A DNA stretch of 64,000 nt from Streptomyces luomodiensis (GCF_031679605.1 NZ_CP117522.1:6014001-6078000), one strand, 5' to 3'. Numbered from the stretch's first letter, positions 8,410 through 17,613 are shown. Program-made: numbers and translations. Notes: generated by a model not told the origin, from the letters alone.

Positions 8410-9171
8410 ATGTACGCACCGGAGCGTCAGCAGGAGATTCTCCGGCTCGCCCGTGAAAGCGGGCGGGTGGATGTCCTGTCTCTCGCCGAGGAGTTCCAGG
8501 TCACCGCCGAGACCGTGCGGCGGGATCTGCGCGCCCTCGACCGGGCGGGGCTCGTCCGCCGTGTGCACGGGGGCGCCATCCCGGCCGGCCGTCTGGACTT
8601 CGAGCCCGATCTCGCCGAGCGCGAGTCCACCGCCGCCGACGAGAAGGACCGCATCGCGCGGGCCGCCCTCGCCGAGCTGCCGTCCGACGGCAGCGTGATC
8701 ATCGACGCGGGGTCGACGGCGGCCCGGTTCGCCGCGGTCTTCCCGCTGGAGGCCCAGCTCACCGTGGTCACCCACGCCCTGCCGGTGGCCGCGCGCCTCG
8801 CCGACCACCCCGGTATCGCGCTGCACCTCGTCGGCGGGCGGGTCCGCCACCGCACCCGGGCCGCCGTGGACGCATGGGCGCTGCGCGGCTACGGCGAGAT
8901 CAAGGCCGATGTGGTCTTCCTCGCCACCAACGGCTTCTCGCCGGAGGGCGGGCTCACCACCCCCGATCTCGCGGAGGGCGCCGTCAAGAGCGCCATGATC
9001 GCGGCGGCCCGGCGGGTGGTGCTGCTCGCGGACTCCGCCAAGTTCGGCCAGCAGCACTTCGCCCGGTTCGGCGGCCTCGACGACGTCGATCTGCTCATCA
9101 CGGACACCGGGCTCAGCCCGCAGGACGCCCTGGCCATCGAGCGCCAGGGCACGGAAGTGGCACGCGCATGA
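8410..9171 (+). CDS. DeoR family regulator of the fructose operon
   Basis: A 253-residue DeoR/GlpR-type regulator. The N-terminal HTH occupies residues 1-55 (RQQEILRLARESGRVDVLSL, then TAETVRRDLRALDRAGLVRR and VHGGAIP), followed by a sugar-phosphate sensor domain with the DAGSTAARFA and DSAKFGQ signatures. Its stop overlaps the fruK start by 4 bp (ATGA), so it is the first gene of the fru operon. By family it should be released from DNA by fructose-1-phosphate or a related ester. Confidence 0.92.
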   Translation: MYAPERQQEILRLARESGRVDVLSLAEEFQVTAETVRRDLRALDRAGLVRRVHGGAIPAGRLDFEPDLAERESTAADEKDRIARAALAELPSDGSVIIDAGSTAARFAAVFPLEAQLTVVTHALPVAARLADHPGIALHLVGGRVRHRTRAAVDAWALRGYGEIKADVVFLATNGFSPEGGLTTPDLAEGAVKSAMIAAARRVVLLADSAKFGQQHFARFGGLDDVDLLITDTGLSPQDALAIERQGTEVARA

Positions 9172-10112
9172 TTCTCACCGTCACCCCCAACCCCAGCCTG
9201 GACCGTACGTACGAGATCCCGGCCCTGGAGCGCGGCGCCGTACTGCGGGCCACCGCCGACCGGGTCGACCCCGGCGGCAAGGGCGTCAATGTCTCGCGCG
9301 CCGTGGCCGCCGCCGGACACCGCACGGCAGCCGTGCTGCCGCTCGGCGGACCGGAGGGCGCGCTGCTCGCCCGGCTGCTGGAGGAGCTGGGCATCGAGGC
9401 GGCGGGCGTGCCCGTGGCGGGCTCGACCCGGGTCAACATCTCCGTGGCCGAACCGGACGGCACCCTCACCAAGCTCAACGCGGGCGGGCCCGAGCTGAGC
9501 GACGCCGAGGCCGAGGCGGTGCTGGAGGCCGTCCGGACCAGGGTCGACGGCGCCGACTGGATCGCCTGCTGCGGAAGCCTGCCCCGAGGACTCGCACCCG
9601 AGTGGTACGCCGAGCTGGTGGCGCGGGCCCACCGGGCGGGCGCCCGGATCGCCCTGGACACCTCCGGCCCCTCGCTGACCGCGGCCCTGCGTGAGCGTCC
9701 CGATGTGGTGAAGCCCAACGCCGAGGAGCTGGCCCAGGCGGTGGGCCGTCCGCTGGCCACCGTCGGCGAGGCGGTCAAGGCGGCCGAGGAACTGCGGGAG
9801 CTGGGTGCCCGCGCCGTCCTGGCCAGCCTGGGCGCCGACGGTCAGCTGCTGGTCGACGACACGGGCGCCTACTTCGGCACCGCGAGCGTCGCCGCCGTGC
9901 GCAGCAACGTCGGCGCGGGCGACGCCTCGCTCGCCGGATTCCTCACGGCGGGCGGCGCCGGGCCCGCCGCCCTCGCCTCGGCCGTGGCCCACGGGGCGGC
10001 CGCGGTGCAGCTGCCGGGCAGCGCCATGCCGACCCCGGCCGACCTCGACCCGTCCGCCGTCGTGACCACGGCGGACATCCCGCTGGACCGTGTGCTCAAG
10101 GAGCCCGCGTGA
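9168..10112 (+). CDS. fruK: 1-phosphofructokinase
   Basis: A 314-residue PfkB-family kinase converting fructose-1-phosphate plus ATP to fructose-1,6-bisphosphate. The N-terminal ILTVTPNPSLDRTY and DPGGKGVNVSRA motifs are typical of FruK, and the C-terminal VGAGDASLAGF holds the catalytic Asp and anion hole. Length is normal. The start overlaps the DeoR stop by 4 bp. FruA, which makes its substrate during uptake, follows 85 bp downstream. Confidence 0.95.
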   Translation: MILTVTPNPSLDRTYEIPALERGAVLRATADRVDPGGKGVNVSRAVAAAGHRTAAVLPLGGPEGALLARLLEELGIEAAGVPVAGSTRVNISVAEPDGTLTKLNAGGPELSDAEAEAVLEAVRTRVDGADWIACCGSLPRGLAPEWYAELVARAHRAGARIALDTSGPSLTAALRERPDVVKPNAEELAQAVGRPLATVGEAVKAAEELRELGARAVLASLGADGQLLVDDTGAYFGTASVAAVRSNVGAGDASLAGFLTAGGAGPAALASAVAHGAAAVQLPGSAMPTPADLDPSAVVTTADIPLDRVLKEPA

Positions 10113-10197
10113 CCGGCCGGCCCCACTCCCACCCCCCAGTCCCCACTCCGTCCGCCCGCCTGCCCCAGGGCGGCACCGCACACAAGGGAGCCGCGAG

Positions 10198-12306
10198 ATG
10201 AGTGAGCTGATCACCGCGGATCTGGTCGACCTTGACCTGTCCGCCGACACCAAGGAAGCCGCCGCCCGGTCGCTCGCCGAACGCATGGTCGAGGCCCGCC
10301 GGGTCACCGACCTCGACGGCTTTCTCGCCGATGTGGCGGCGCGCGAGGAGCAGATGCCCACCGGCCTGGACGGCGGCATCGGCATACCCCACTGCCGCAG
10401 CGCACATGTCACCGAGCCCACCCTGGCCTTCGGGCGCAGCGCGGCCCGGATCGACTTCGGCGCGGCGGACGGACCGGCCGATCTGATCTTCCTGATCGCC
10501 GCCCCGGCGGGCGCGGACAGCGATCACCTGACGATCCTGTCGAGCCTGGCCCGGCAGCTGATGAACGCCGACTTCACCGATGCGCTGCGCTCGGCCGACC
10601 GGCCCGAGCGGGTGGCCGCACTGATCCGCGGTGAGGAACAGACACCCGCGGCCGAGCGGACGGGGGCCGAGAAGCCGGCCACCGCCGACGCTTCCTCTGC
10701 TTCCTCGGATGAGCCTGCCCCCGCCGAACCCACGGACGCGGCGACCGCCACCTCCGCGACCTCCGCGACCACCGCCGAGCCGGTGGCCCCCTTCCGGATC
10801 GTCGCCGTCACGTCCTGCCCCACCGGTATCGCCCACACCTACATGGCCGCCGAGTCGCTGGAGAACGCCGCTCGCGAGGCCGGTGTCGAGCTGGTGGTCG
10901 AGACGCAGGGCTCGGCCGGATTCGACAAGCTCCCCGCCGCCACCATCGCTGCCGCCGACGCGGTGGTCTTCGCACACGATGTGGAGGTCCGGGACAAGGC
11001 CCGCTTCGCGGGCAAGCCGACGGTGGACGTCGGGGTGAAGGCGGCCATCAGCCGCCCCGCCGAGCTCATCGCCGAGGCGCGTGAGAGGGCCGCGCGGGGG
11101 GAGACCGGCGCACCGGCCGGGACCTCGGCGGAGCGCTCGGCGCCGATGGACGCGGACGGGGCGGCCGGTGACGGCTTCGGCACCAAGCTGCGCAAGTGGC
11201 TGATGACGGGCGTCAGCTACATGGTCCCGTTCGTCGCCGCGGGCGGTCTGCTGATCGCGCTCGCCTTCGCGATCGGCGGTTACGAGATCGCGAGTGCCAA
11301 GTCCGTCGCGGACCACTTCGTGTGGACCGAGACCAGCAGCTGGGCCGCGCTGCTCTTCCAGATCGGCAGTGCGGCGTTCACCTTCCTGGTGCCGGTCCTG
11401 GCGGGCTATATCGCCTACGGCATGGCCGACCGGCCCGGTCTGGTCCCCGGTTTCGTGGGCGGCTACATCGCGACCACCATCAAGGCCGGATTCCTCGGCG
11501 GTCTGGTCGCGGGCCTGATCGCCGGCGCGGTCGTCATGGGCATCCAGCGGTTCAAGGTCCCGGCGGTACTGCGCGGCATCATGCCGGTGGTGGTGATCCC
11601 GCTGATCTCCTCCGCGATCGTCGGCGTCCTGATGTTCGTGGTGATCGGCAAGCCCATCGCCTCCGCGCAGCAGGCCATGACCGACTGGCTCAACAGCCTC
11701 TCCGGCGCCAACGCCATCGGTCTCGGCGTCCTCCTGGGCCTGATGATGTGCTTCGACCTGGGCGGCCCGGTCAACAAGGTGGCTTACGCCTTCGCGACCG
11801 GAGGTATCGCGGTGTCGGACCCCTCCGCCGGAAGCCTCAAGATCATGGCCACGGCGATGGCCGCCGGTATGGTCCCGCCGCTGGCGATGGCCCTCGCCAC
11901 CACCGTGCGCGGACGGCTGTTCACCAAGACCGAGCGGGAGAACGGCAAGGCCGCCTGGGTGCTGGGTGCCTCCTTCATCAGCGAGGGCGCCATTCCGTTC
12001 GCGGCGGCGGATCCGCTGCGGGTGATCCCCTCGTCGATGGTGGGCGGAGCCATCACCGGTGCCCTGTCGATGGCCTTCGACTGCACGCTGCGCGCCCCGC
12101 ACGGCGGCATCTTCGTGGTCCCGCTGATCGGCCAGCCGTTCCTCTACCTGGTGGCCGTCGTGGCGGGCACGGTGGTCTCGGCCGGTCTGGTGGTCTTCCT
12201 CAAGGGACTGCGCAAGACGGCGAAGCCGGAGGCCGCGGACCAGGCCGGTGCCGAGGCCACCGAGGGCGGTACCGAGGAAGAGTCGAAGGTGGCGGTGGCG
12301 GTCTGA
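10198..12306 (+). CDS. fruA: PTS fructose transporter subunit IIABC
   Basis: A 702-residue fused permease that imports fructose and phosphorylates it at C1. EIIA lies at about residues 5-145 with the phosphohistidine in GIGIPHCRS; an Ala/Glu-rich linker leads to EIIB (about 200-300) with phosphocysteine in VTSCPTGIAHTYMA; the EIIC membrane domain (about 330-680) includes GGPVNKVAYAF and SEGAIPFA. ATG 10198 follows AAGGGAG. It depends on general PTS proteins HPr and EI, not encoded here. A large hairpin 28 bp after the stop ends the operon. Confidence 0.95.
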   Translation: MSELITADLVDLDLSADTKEAAARSLAERMVEARRVTDLDGFLADVAAREEQMPTGLDGGIGIPHCRSAHVTEPTLAFGRSAARIDFGAADGPADLIFLIAAPAGADSDHLTILSSLARQLMNADFTDALRSADRPERVAALIRGEEQTPAAERTGAEKPATADASSASSDEPAPAEPTDAATATSATSATTAEPVAPFRIVAVTSCPTGIAHTYMAAESLENAAREAGVELVVETQGSAGFDKLPAATIAAADAVVFAHDVEVRDKARFAGKPTVDVGVKAAISRPAELIAEARERAARGETGAPAGTSAERSAPMDADGAAGDGFGTKLRKWLMTGVSYMVPFVAAGGLLIALAFAIGGYEIASAKSVADHFVWTETSSWAALLFQIGSAAFTFLVPVLAGYIAYGMADRPGLVPGFVGGYIATTIKAGFLGGLVAGLIAGAVVMGIQRFKVPAVLRGIMPVVVIPLISSAIVGVLMFVVIGKPIASAQQAMTDWLNSLSGANAIGLGVLLGLMMCFDLGGPVNKVAYAFATGGIAVSDPSAGSLKIMATAMAAGMVPPLAMALATTVRGRLFTKTERENGKAAWVLGASFISEGAIPFAAADPLRVIPSSMVGGAITGALSMAFDCTLRAPHGGIFVVPLIGQPFLYLVAVVAGTVVSAGLVVFLKGLRKTAKPEAADQAGAEATEGGTEEESKVAVAV

Positions 12307-12333
12307 CCGCGTCGTTGTCACCCCCTGTCCGAT

Positions 12334-12375
12334 CCGGCGGTGGACCGCCCACGTCCGTGGGTGGTCCATCGCCGG
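12334..12375 (+). terminator. Hairpin ending the fru operon
   Basis: A 19-bp stem (CCGGCG...TGGACC...GCCCAC paired with its complement through G-T wobbles) closes on a 4-nt loop GTCC, 28 bp after the fruA stop. Confidence 0.75.
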
Positions 12376-12624
12376 TGTCCGTGGGCAGGCCGCACGAGGC
12401 GCAGTAGGCACCGAGCGCGGCCTCGCCAGGCCCCGGCCGGGGTACCCGGGTACCGGGACACGGGGGCACTGTCCAGGTCGAGGGCGGCGAGATCGGCCGT
12501 GCGGGTCCGCCGCTCGCCCTCCACCGTCCGGACCCCGGCGGTGACGGGCGCCGAACGCCGACCCGAACCCCAGCCCAACCCCTTCTTCGCTCCGGTCATT
12601 CCTCCGGCCTCCGGCTTCGGCGGA
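12376..12624. other. Gap between fruA and the P1 peptidase gene
   Basis: No gene is supported here. The gap includes a perfect 14-bp palindrome GGTACCCGGGTACC at 12441-12454. Open frames across it are out-of-phase shadows with poor codon bias. Confidence 0.55.
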
Positions 12625-13767
12625 TCAACTGCTGTAAAGGTCCCGATAGGCGGGGAAGACACCGCCCGGACCGTCCACCGTCTCCGCCGCGAGCACCGCC
12701 TTGACCACTGCCCGGGTCAGCACATCCGCCCCGGCCGCCAGCACCTCGTTCAGCGCACCGGCCTCCCGGTGCACCCCGAACGCCGGATCGCCGGCGTCCT
12801 CGGGGCCACCCTCCGGTATCAGCGGGCGCCCGCAGGTGGCGAGGGCGAAGACCGTGTCGCCGTCGGACAGCAGATGCACCGGCCGGACGGCCCGCGCCAG
12901 CCCGTCATGCGCCGTGCCCGCGAGCTTGTGCGCCTGGGCTCGCGTGAGCAGGGCATCGGTGGCGACCACGGCCAGCGTCGTGTTCAGCGGAGGCCGCACC
13001 GACGCGGCCTGCCGCCCCTCCGACTCGGCCCGCGCGGCGGCCAGCCGGCGCATCGCCTCCGCGTGCTCGGCCGCACCGGGCCTGCGGGGTCCACCCTCCT
13101 CCCACGGCCCATGGAGCTCCCCGTACAGCACCCCCGTATCGGGATCGATGACCGAGCCCGCGGCGTTGACCACCGCCAGCGCGGCCACCGTGGTGCCGGA
13201 CGGCAGCACCGTGGAGGCCGAACCGGTGCCGCCCTTGAGCCCACCGGCCACCGCGCCCGTGCCCGCCCCCACACTGCCCTGCACGACCGGCACACCCGGT
13301 TCCGAACGGGCCGCCGCCTCGATCGCCGCACGCCCCAGCGCGGCGTCCGGGCGAGCCCGCCAGTCGCCGCCCCGGCCCAGGTCGAAGAGGGCGGCGGCCG
13401 GGACCACCGGAACGACCTGCGCCGGATCGGGGCCGACCCGGAAGCCCCGGCCGTGCTCCTCCAGCCAGGCGGCCACCCCCGAGGCGCTGTCGAGCCCGAA
13501 GGCGCTGCCGCCGGTCAGCACGACGGCATCGACGCGCTGGACCAGATTGCGCGGATCGAGGGCATCGGTCTCCCGGGTGCCGGGGCCGCCGCCGCGCACA
13601 TCGACCGCGGCGACCGCACCGCCCTCGGGGGCCAGCACCACGGTCGTCCCGGTCAGCCGGCCGCCGCCGGACCGCTGGGCATGGCCCACCCGCAGCCCGC
13701 GGACATCCGTCAGGCTGTCGGCCGGGCCGGTGGGGACTGGTTCGGGGTTTGCCCGCTCGGCATTCAT
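12625..13767 (-). CDS. P1 family peptidase (DmpA/NylC-like, Ntn-fold)
   Basis: A 380-residue self-processing hydrolase of peptidase family S58. The N-terminal LTDVRGLRVGHA is typical, and the internal LNTTLAVVATDALLT supplies the autocleavage site, predicted between Asn262 and Thr263, making Thr263 the nucleophile (NylC-like rather than the Ser of DmpA). GGSAFGLDSASGV and VGAGTGA loops line the active site in relatives. Known members are aminopeptidases or amide hydrolases; the substrate here is unknown. ATG 13767 is taken as start, but no strong ribosome site is visible and 13800 is an alternative. Confidence 0.85.
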   Translation of the reverse strand: MNAERANPEPVPTGPADSLTDVRGLRVGHAQRSGGGRLTGTTVVLAPEGGAVAAVDVRGGGPGTRETDALDPRNLVQRVDAVVLTGGSAFGLDSASGVAAWLEEHGRGFRVGPDPAQVVPVVPAAALFDLGRGGDWRARPDAALGRAAIEAAARSEPGVPVVQGSVGAGTGAVAGGLKGGTGSASTVLPSGTTVAALAVVNAAGSVIDPDTGVLYGELHGPWEEGGPRRPGAAEHAEAMRRLAAARAESEGRQAASVRPPLNTTLAVVATDALLTRAQAHKLAGTAHDGLARAVRPVHLLSDGDTVFALATCGRPLIPEGGPEDAGDPAFGVHREAGALNEVLAAGADVLTRAVVKAVLAAETVDGPGGVFPAYRDLYSS

Positions 13768-14011
13768 GGAAGCTATGCGTAGCACGGGCAGCCGTGGCAT
13801 GGTCGGGTGCCGAGGCGCGGACCACCCCCGTATCCACCGTCGCACGATCGCCGCCGAAGGGTTCGGAGCGGGATGAGAGCCCTTCCAGGTGAGGTGAGGG
13901 CACCTCGGAGTGGGGTGAGGCCGCCTCATATAGAGGGCGTTCATCGAACGTTGATGACGTGGCACCAGGCTGAGCCGTATGCCGTTCGCCCCCGTCCGGA
14001 AGAAGACCGCC

Positions 14012-14554
14012 GTGCCCCATACCTCTCGGACGGAGGAGCTCCCGACACTGGCCGCCGACACTCGGCGGGCCGCCCGGGTCGCCCTCCGATGGATCAGCGA
14101 GCCGGACTGCACCGAGGAGCTCACCCATGCCCAGCTGCTCGACCAGGCGGCCCGAGCCGCCGCGGCCCTCACTCGGCTCGGCGTCCGCGCCGGGGACCGG
14201 GTGGCGGTGCATCTGCCGCTGGTGCCCGAGTCCGTGATCGCCACGCTCGCCTGCGGCCGGCTCGACGTCGTCCGCGCCAGCCTCCCCGTGGGGCTGTGCT
14301 CCCATGAACTGCGCGACCGGATCAGGGAGGCCGGTGCCAAGGTCGTCATCACCGCTGACGCCGGACTGCACCGCGGGGAGCCACAGCCGCTCAAGCGGCA
14401 CATCGACCGGGCGCTGACCGGCTGCCCCGAGGTGCGGTCCGTGCTCGTCGTCCACCGGCTCGCCTGCCCGGTGTCCTGGACCCCCGGGCGTGACCTGTGG
14501 TGGCACGACGAGCTCGGCCGGTACACCGAGCCGCTGACCGGGCCGTACTCTTGA
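14012..14554 (+). CDS. Stand-alone N-terminal fragment of an AMP-binding (acyl-CoA synthetase-like) enzyme
   Basis: About 180 residues that match only the N-terminal part of acetyl-CoA-synthetase-like adenylating enzymes: LTHAQLLDQAARAAAALTRLGVRAGDRVAVHLPLVPE and a following Rossmann-like segment ending near HRLAC. The P-loop-like motif, the adenylation core and the C-terminal lid are missing, so it cannot be an active ligase. Codon bias stays normal and there is no frameshift remnant downstream, where a 62-residue gene begins 3 bp later. GTG 14012 is taken as start (weak AGAAGA upstream); 13979 is possible. It could be a relic or a repurposed domain. Confidence 0.65.
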   Translation: MPHTSRTEELPTLAADTRRAARVALRWISEPDCTEELTHAQLLDQAARAAAALTRLGVRAGDRVAVHLPLVPESVIATLACGRLDVVRASLPVGLCSHELRDRIREAGAKVVITADAGLHRGEPQPLKRHIDRALTGCPEVRSVLVVHRLACPVSWTPGRDLWWHDELGRYTEPLTGPYS

Positions 14555-14557
14555 GGC

Positions 14558-14746
14558 ATGAGCACCGCCCCTGCCTCCGGACCGCGCGATCCGGCCGCCG
14601 CGCTGAATTTCGACGATCCACTGGCGCAGCGGTCATCGGACGATACGGACGACGGGTGGGGTGAGCGGATTCCCGGCGGCGACAGCGCGGACGACGCCGC
14701 CGACCTGGCCCGGTTCCTCGCCGAGAAGCCGCCCCACCACCTCTGA
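14558..14746 (+). CDS. Small acidic protein, function unknown
   Basis: A 62-residue, Asp-rich protein (FDDPLAQRSSDDTDDGWGE, then SADDAADLARFLAEKPPHHL). It starts 3 bp after the AMP-binding fragment, suggesting translational coupling, and ends 7 bp before the convergent mscL stop. No domain is recognised; high GC3 supports real coding. Confidence 0.6.
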   Translation: MSTAPASGPRDPAAALNFDDPLAQRSSDDTDDGWGERIPGGDSADDAADLARFLAEKPPHHL

Positions 14747-14753
14747 CGCGTCC

Positions 14754-15260
14754 CTAGGCGCTGGAGCCGCTGCCACCACCGCCGTGGGCGGCGCCGCGCC
14801 GCGCCACCAGCTCGTCGCGGATCTGGCGCAGCAGAATGATCTCCTCGGCCTCCGCGACGGCCTGCTCCTCCTCCACCTTCGCATCCTTGGCGGCCTTCCG
14901 CGCCAGATAGCGCGACATCGGCAGCACCATCAGGAAGTACACCACCGCCGCTGTGATCAGGAAGGTCAGCACGGCTGACAGCACGCTTCCCCACAGGATC
15001 GGTATGCCGTGGACGACATCGCCCGTGGCGTTGGTCTCGCAGGGCGCCTTGAGACAGGAGCGGTACTTCTCGAGATCCTTCGTGCCGAATGCTCCGACTA
15101 TGGGATTGATGAAGCCCTTCACTATCGAGTTCACGACGGCGGTGAAGGCGGCTCCGATGACGACCGCGACGGCCAGATCGATCACATTGCCGCGCATCAG
15201 GAAGGCTTTGAACCCTTCCATGACGCTCTGCTTCTCCTCGGTCACCTTCTCTTGACTCAA
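14754..15260 (-). CDS. mscL: Large-conductance mechanosensitive channel MscL
   Basis: A 168-residue membrane channel that opens on osmotic downshock. The amphipathic N-terminal helix MEGFKAFLMRGNVIDLAVAV leads into TM1 with the gating VVIGAAFTAVVNSIV, a periplasmic loop with two Cys (CLKAPCETN), and TM2 (LTFLITAAVVYFLMVLP). A charged cytoplasmic helix follows, ending in a Gly/Ser-rich tail longer than in E. coli (136 residues). Confidence 0.95.
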   Translation of the reverse strand: MSQEKVTEEKQSVMEGFKAFLMRGNVIDLAVAVVIGAAFTAVVNSIVKGFINPIVGAFGTKDLEKYRSCLKAPCETNATGDVVHGIPILWGSVLSAVLTFLITAAVVYFLMVLPMSRYLARKAAKDAKVEEEQAVAEAEEIILLRQIRDELVARRGAAHGGGGSGSSA

Positions 15261-15353
15261 CCCACTGTCTCTCTTTCGCCGCGTCGGTGCTGGAGCGGAC
15301 GGTTCCGCAACCTACACCCGCAGGTGAAAGGGGAATCAGGAGAGCCGGGTGAG

Positions 15354-15974
15354 TCAGCAGCGGCACAGCGTCACCGCCAATCGGGAGCCGGCCGCGGCCC
15401 CGGCGAGCGCGGTGGCGTCCGCTCGCGGCACTGTCAGCACCACCAACGCCCCGCCGCCGTCCGCCCCTTCGCCGAACGGCCCGCCGTCGTCTCCGTCGTC
15501 CGCCGTGCGGATGCCCCGGGATCCGCGGGCTCCCGGCACTTCGGCCACCCGGACCCCACGCGCGACCACCCGCGCCGCGGAACCGGACGACTGGGTGCGC
15601 GCGGCGTCCGGAAGCGGCGTGGCCAGCACATCCACCCGGTCGCCGGGGTGCAGCAGCCGCACCGCCGCCGCGTCCGCGATCCGGACCGGCGCTGACACCA
15701 TGACCGGGCGCGGCGCACCGCGCGGGTCCTCGCGCGCCGGGGCGGGCGCTCGCGAGGACACCGCGTCCGTGTGCCCCTTGTCGGAGGGTGCCGCAGCGGC
15801 GAGTGCGGCGGCCGTCAGCGCCAGCCCCGCCGCCATCGCGCGGCGCCGCCGCCGCATGGCCCGTCCGAGCCGGAATCCGCCGTCACGCCCCGTGCGCACC
15901 GGAGCGAAGCGTGGCACCGCACGGGCCGGGGGAGCGGAGCGGGGTAACGCGAGAGTGGGGGACGGATGGGACAT
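15354..15974 (-). CDS. SAF-domain (RcpC/CpaB-like) secreted or membrane-anchored protein
   Basis: A 206-residue protein. An Arg-rich N-terminus is followed by a hydrophobic segment (AMAAGLALTAAALAAAAP, about residues 46-63), then a SAF-like domain with VMVSAPVRIADAAAVRLLHPGDRVDVLA that resembles CpaB/RcpC, a pilus-assembly pilotin-like family. The C-terminal part has a Gly/Asp-rich insert before GALVVLTVPRADATALAG. Stand-alone versions of this kind are common in Streptomyces without a pilus cluster; none is seen here, so the role is open. Confidence 0.7.
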   Translation of the reverse strand: MSHPSPTLALPRSAPPARAVPRFAPVRTGRDGGFRLGRAMRRRRRAMAAGLALTAAALAAAAPSDKGHTDAVSSRAPAPAREDPRGAPRPVMVSAPVRIADAAAVRLLHPGDRVDVLATPLPDAARTQSSGSAARVVARGVRVAEVPGARGSRGIRTADDGDDGGPFGEGADGGGALVVLTVPRADATALAGAAAGSRLAVTLCRC

Positions 15975-16287
15975 GGCACATCACCGCCTGCCGTGAGGGA
16001 CCGGGTGCTTCTGGCTCCCTCACCATGCCCGTCTCCGCCCGACCCCGCTCGGGCCTGTGGACGGCCGCCGGGCTGTGGACAACCCGGTCACCCGAGCGAG
16101 GGACACCCGCCCGTGGCGCTCGCCTCAAGCGACACCCGCCCCGACTGACACCGGCCCCATCCGGCACCCACCTCGTCCGGCACCGGCCCCGTCCGGCACC
16201 GGCCCGTCCGGCACCGACCCCACCGCGAGTCGTGCCCGCAGGCACCAGCCGCCCGTACCGAGCCGCCGCCCCGGACGCGGCTGTCCC
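15975..16287. repeat. Non-coding gap with a CGTCCGGCACCGGCCC tandem repeat
   Basis: No gene is supported between the SAF protein and the MTA phosphorylase. From about 16153 to 16220 a 15-16-bp unit CGTCCGGCACCGGCCC recurs about four times, the first copy degenerate. Confidence 0.7.
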
Positions 16288-17133
16288 CTACGGAAGCTCT
16301 ATCCCCAGGTCCCAGCCGTCATGGGCATGCGTGCACAGGCAGTCCCGCGCGGAGTTCTCCGGCAGCCTGCCCACCGCGTCGAAGAGCACCTCACGCAGTC
16401 GGCCCACATTCTCCCCGAAGACCTTCAGCACCTCGGTGTGGGTGACGCCCTCGCCGGTCTCCACGCCCGCGTCCAGATCGGTGACGAGCGTCAACGAGGT
16501 GTAGCAGAGCCCCAGTTCACGAGCGAGCACCGCTTCCGGGTGGCCCGTCATGCCGACCACCGACCAGCCCTGTGCCGCATGCCAGCGCGATTCGGCCCGG
16601 GTGGAGAAGCGCGGTCCCTCGACCACGCACATGGTCCCGCCGTCCACCGGCTCCCAGCCGCGTCCGCGTGCCGCGTCCACGGCCGCCTTCCGTCCCACCG
16701 GGCAGTACGGGTCGGCGAAGGTGGTGTGCACCACGTTCGGCACCCGTCCGTCCGGCAGCGGCTCACCGTCGAAGAACGTCTGCGTGCGCCCCTTCGTACG
16801 GTCCACCAGCTGGTCCGGGACGAGCAGTGTCCCCGGCCCGTACTCCGGCCGCAGCCCGCCCACCGCGCAGGGGCCGAGGACCTGCCGCACCCCGAGCGAG
16901 CGCAAGGCCCAGAGGTTGGCGCGGTAGTTGATGCGGTGCGGCGGCAGGTGGTGCTTGCGGCCGTGCCGCGGGAGGAAGGCGACCCGCCGTCCCTCGATGT
17001 CGCCGAGGACGAGCGAATCGCTCGGCGCCCCATAGGGGGTCTCCACGGTGATCTCAGTCACATCGTCGAGGAACGTATAGAACCCCGAACCCCCGATGAC
17101 CCCTATGTCTGCTTGCCTGCTGGTCTCGACCAT
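16288..17133 (-). CDS. mtnP: S-methyl-5'-thioadenosine phosphorylase
   Basis: A 281-residue PNP/MTAP-family enzyme that splits 5'-methylthioadenosine with phosphate to adenine and methylthioribose-1-phosphate, recycling a polyamine/SAM by-product. It shows IGVIGGSGFY at the N-terminus, LPRHGRKHHLPPHRINYRAN, CVVEGPRFSTRAES and VVGMTGHPEAVLARELGLCY, the MTAP signatures. In typical MTAP the M-T-N/M-T-G stretch and flanking residues set base preference; the reading MTGHPEA is closer to actinobacterial MTAPs than to human PNP. Confidence 0.88.
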   Translation of the reverse strand: MVETSRQADIGVIGGSGFYTFLDDVTEITVETPYGAPSDSLVLGDIEGRRVAFLPRHGRKHHLPPHRINYRANLWALRSLGVRQVLGPCAVGGLRPEYGPGTLLVPDQLVDRTKGRTQTFFDGEPLPDGRVPNVVHTTFADPYCPVGRKAAVDAARGRGWEPVDGGTMCVVEGPRFSTRAESRWHAAQGWSVVGMTGHPEAVLARELGLCYTSLTLVTDLDAGVETGEGVTHTEVLKVFGENVGRLREVLFDAVGRLPENSARDCLCTHAHDGWDLGIELP

Positions 17134-17231
17134 GTGGTCACCCTAGCCAGCCGCATGAGCGCGAACGACACCCCGCCGCCTCCCGGAGGGGGCGGCGGGG
17201 CGTCGGTGAAGCCCAAGAGCGGGTGGCCGGA

Positions 17232-17603
17232 TCAGGCGGCCGAGCTCGACGTCGAGGACGTCGAGGACGTCGAGGACGCCGAAGACGACGAGGACGAAGA
17301 CGAAGGCGTCGAGGAGGAGGACGAGGATGAGGAATCCGAGGAGGACGAGGACGAAGAGGACGACGAACTGGAGCTGTCGCTCTTCGCCGCCGGCTTGCTC
17401 GAACCGCCGCTCGTGCTGCTGGAGGAGGAGCGGCTGTCGTTCCGGTAGAAGCCGGAGCCCTTGAACACGATGCCGACCGCCGAGAACACCTTCTTCAGGC
17501 GTCCCTTGCAGTTCGGGCACTCGGTGAGCGCGTCGTCGGTGAACTTCTGCACCGCCTCGAGGCCCTCGCCGCACTCGGTGCACTGGTACTGGTAGGTCGG
17601 CAC
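17232..17603 (-). CDS. FmdB family zinc ribbon protein
   Basis: A 123-residue protein. The N-terminal 45 residues form an FmdB zinc ribbon: PTYQYQCTECGEGLE and ECPNCKGRLKKVF hold two CxxC pairs. A GSGFYRND motif follows, then an unusual tail of about 70 residues, nearly all Ser with some Ala and Thr. GTG 17603 is chosen because AGGAGG lies 6 nt upstream. A CIRCE-like element overlaps the leader at 17614-17640, so HrcA heat-shock control is inferred. FmdB proteins are small regulators in amide-degradation operons in some bacteria; the role here is unknown. Confidence 0.85.
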   Translation of the reverse strand: MPTYQYQCTECGEGLEAVQKFTDDALTECPNCKGRLKKVFSAVGIVFKGSGFYRNDSRSSSSSTSGGSSKPAAKSDSSSSSSSSSSSSSDSSSSSSSSTPSSSSSSSSASSTSSTSSTSSSAA

Positions 17604-17613
17604 GTTCTTCCTC

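Noticed and set aside
10096..12411. 771-residue minus-strand frame opposite fruA
   Set aside because: His/Gly/Arg-rich antisense shadow with no domain.
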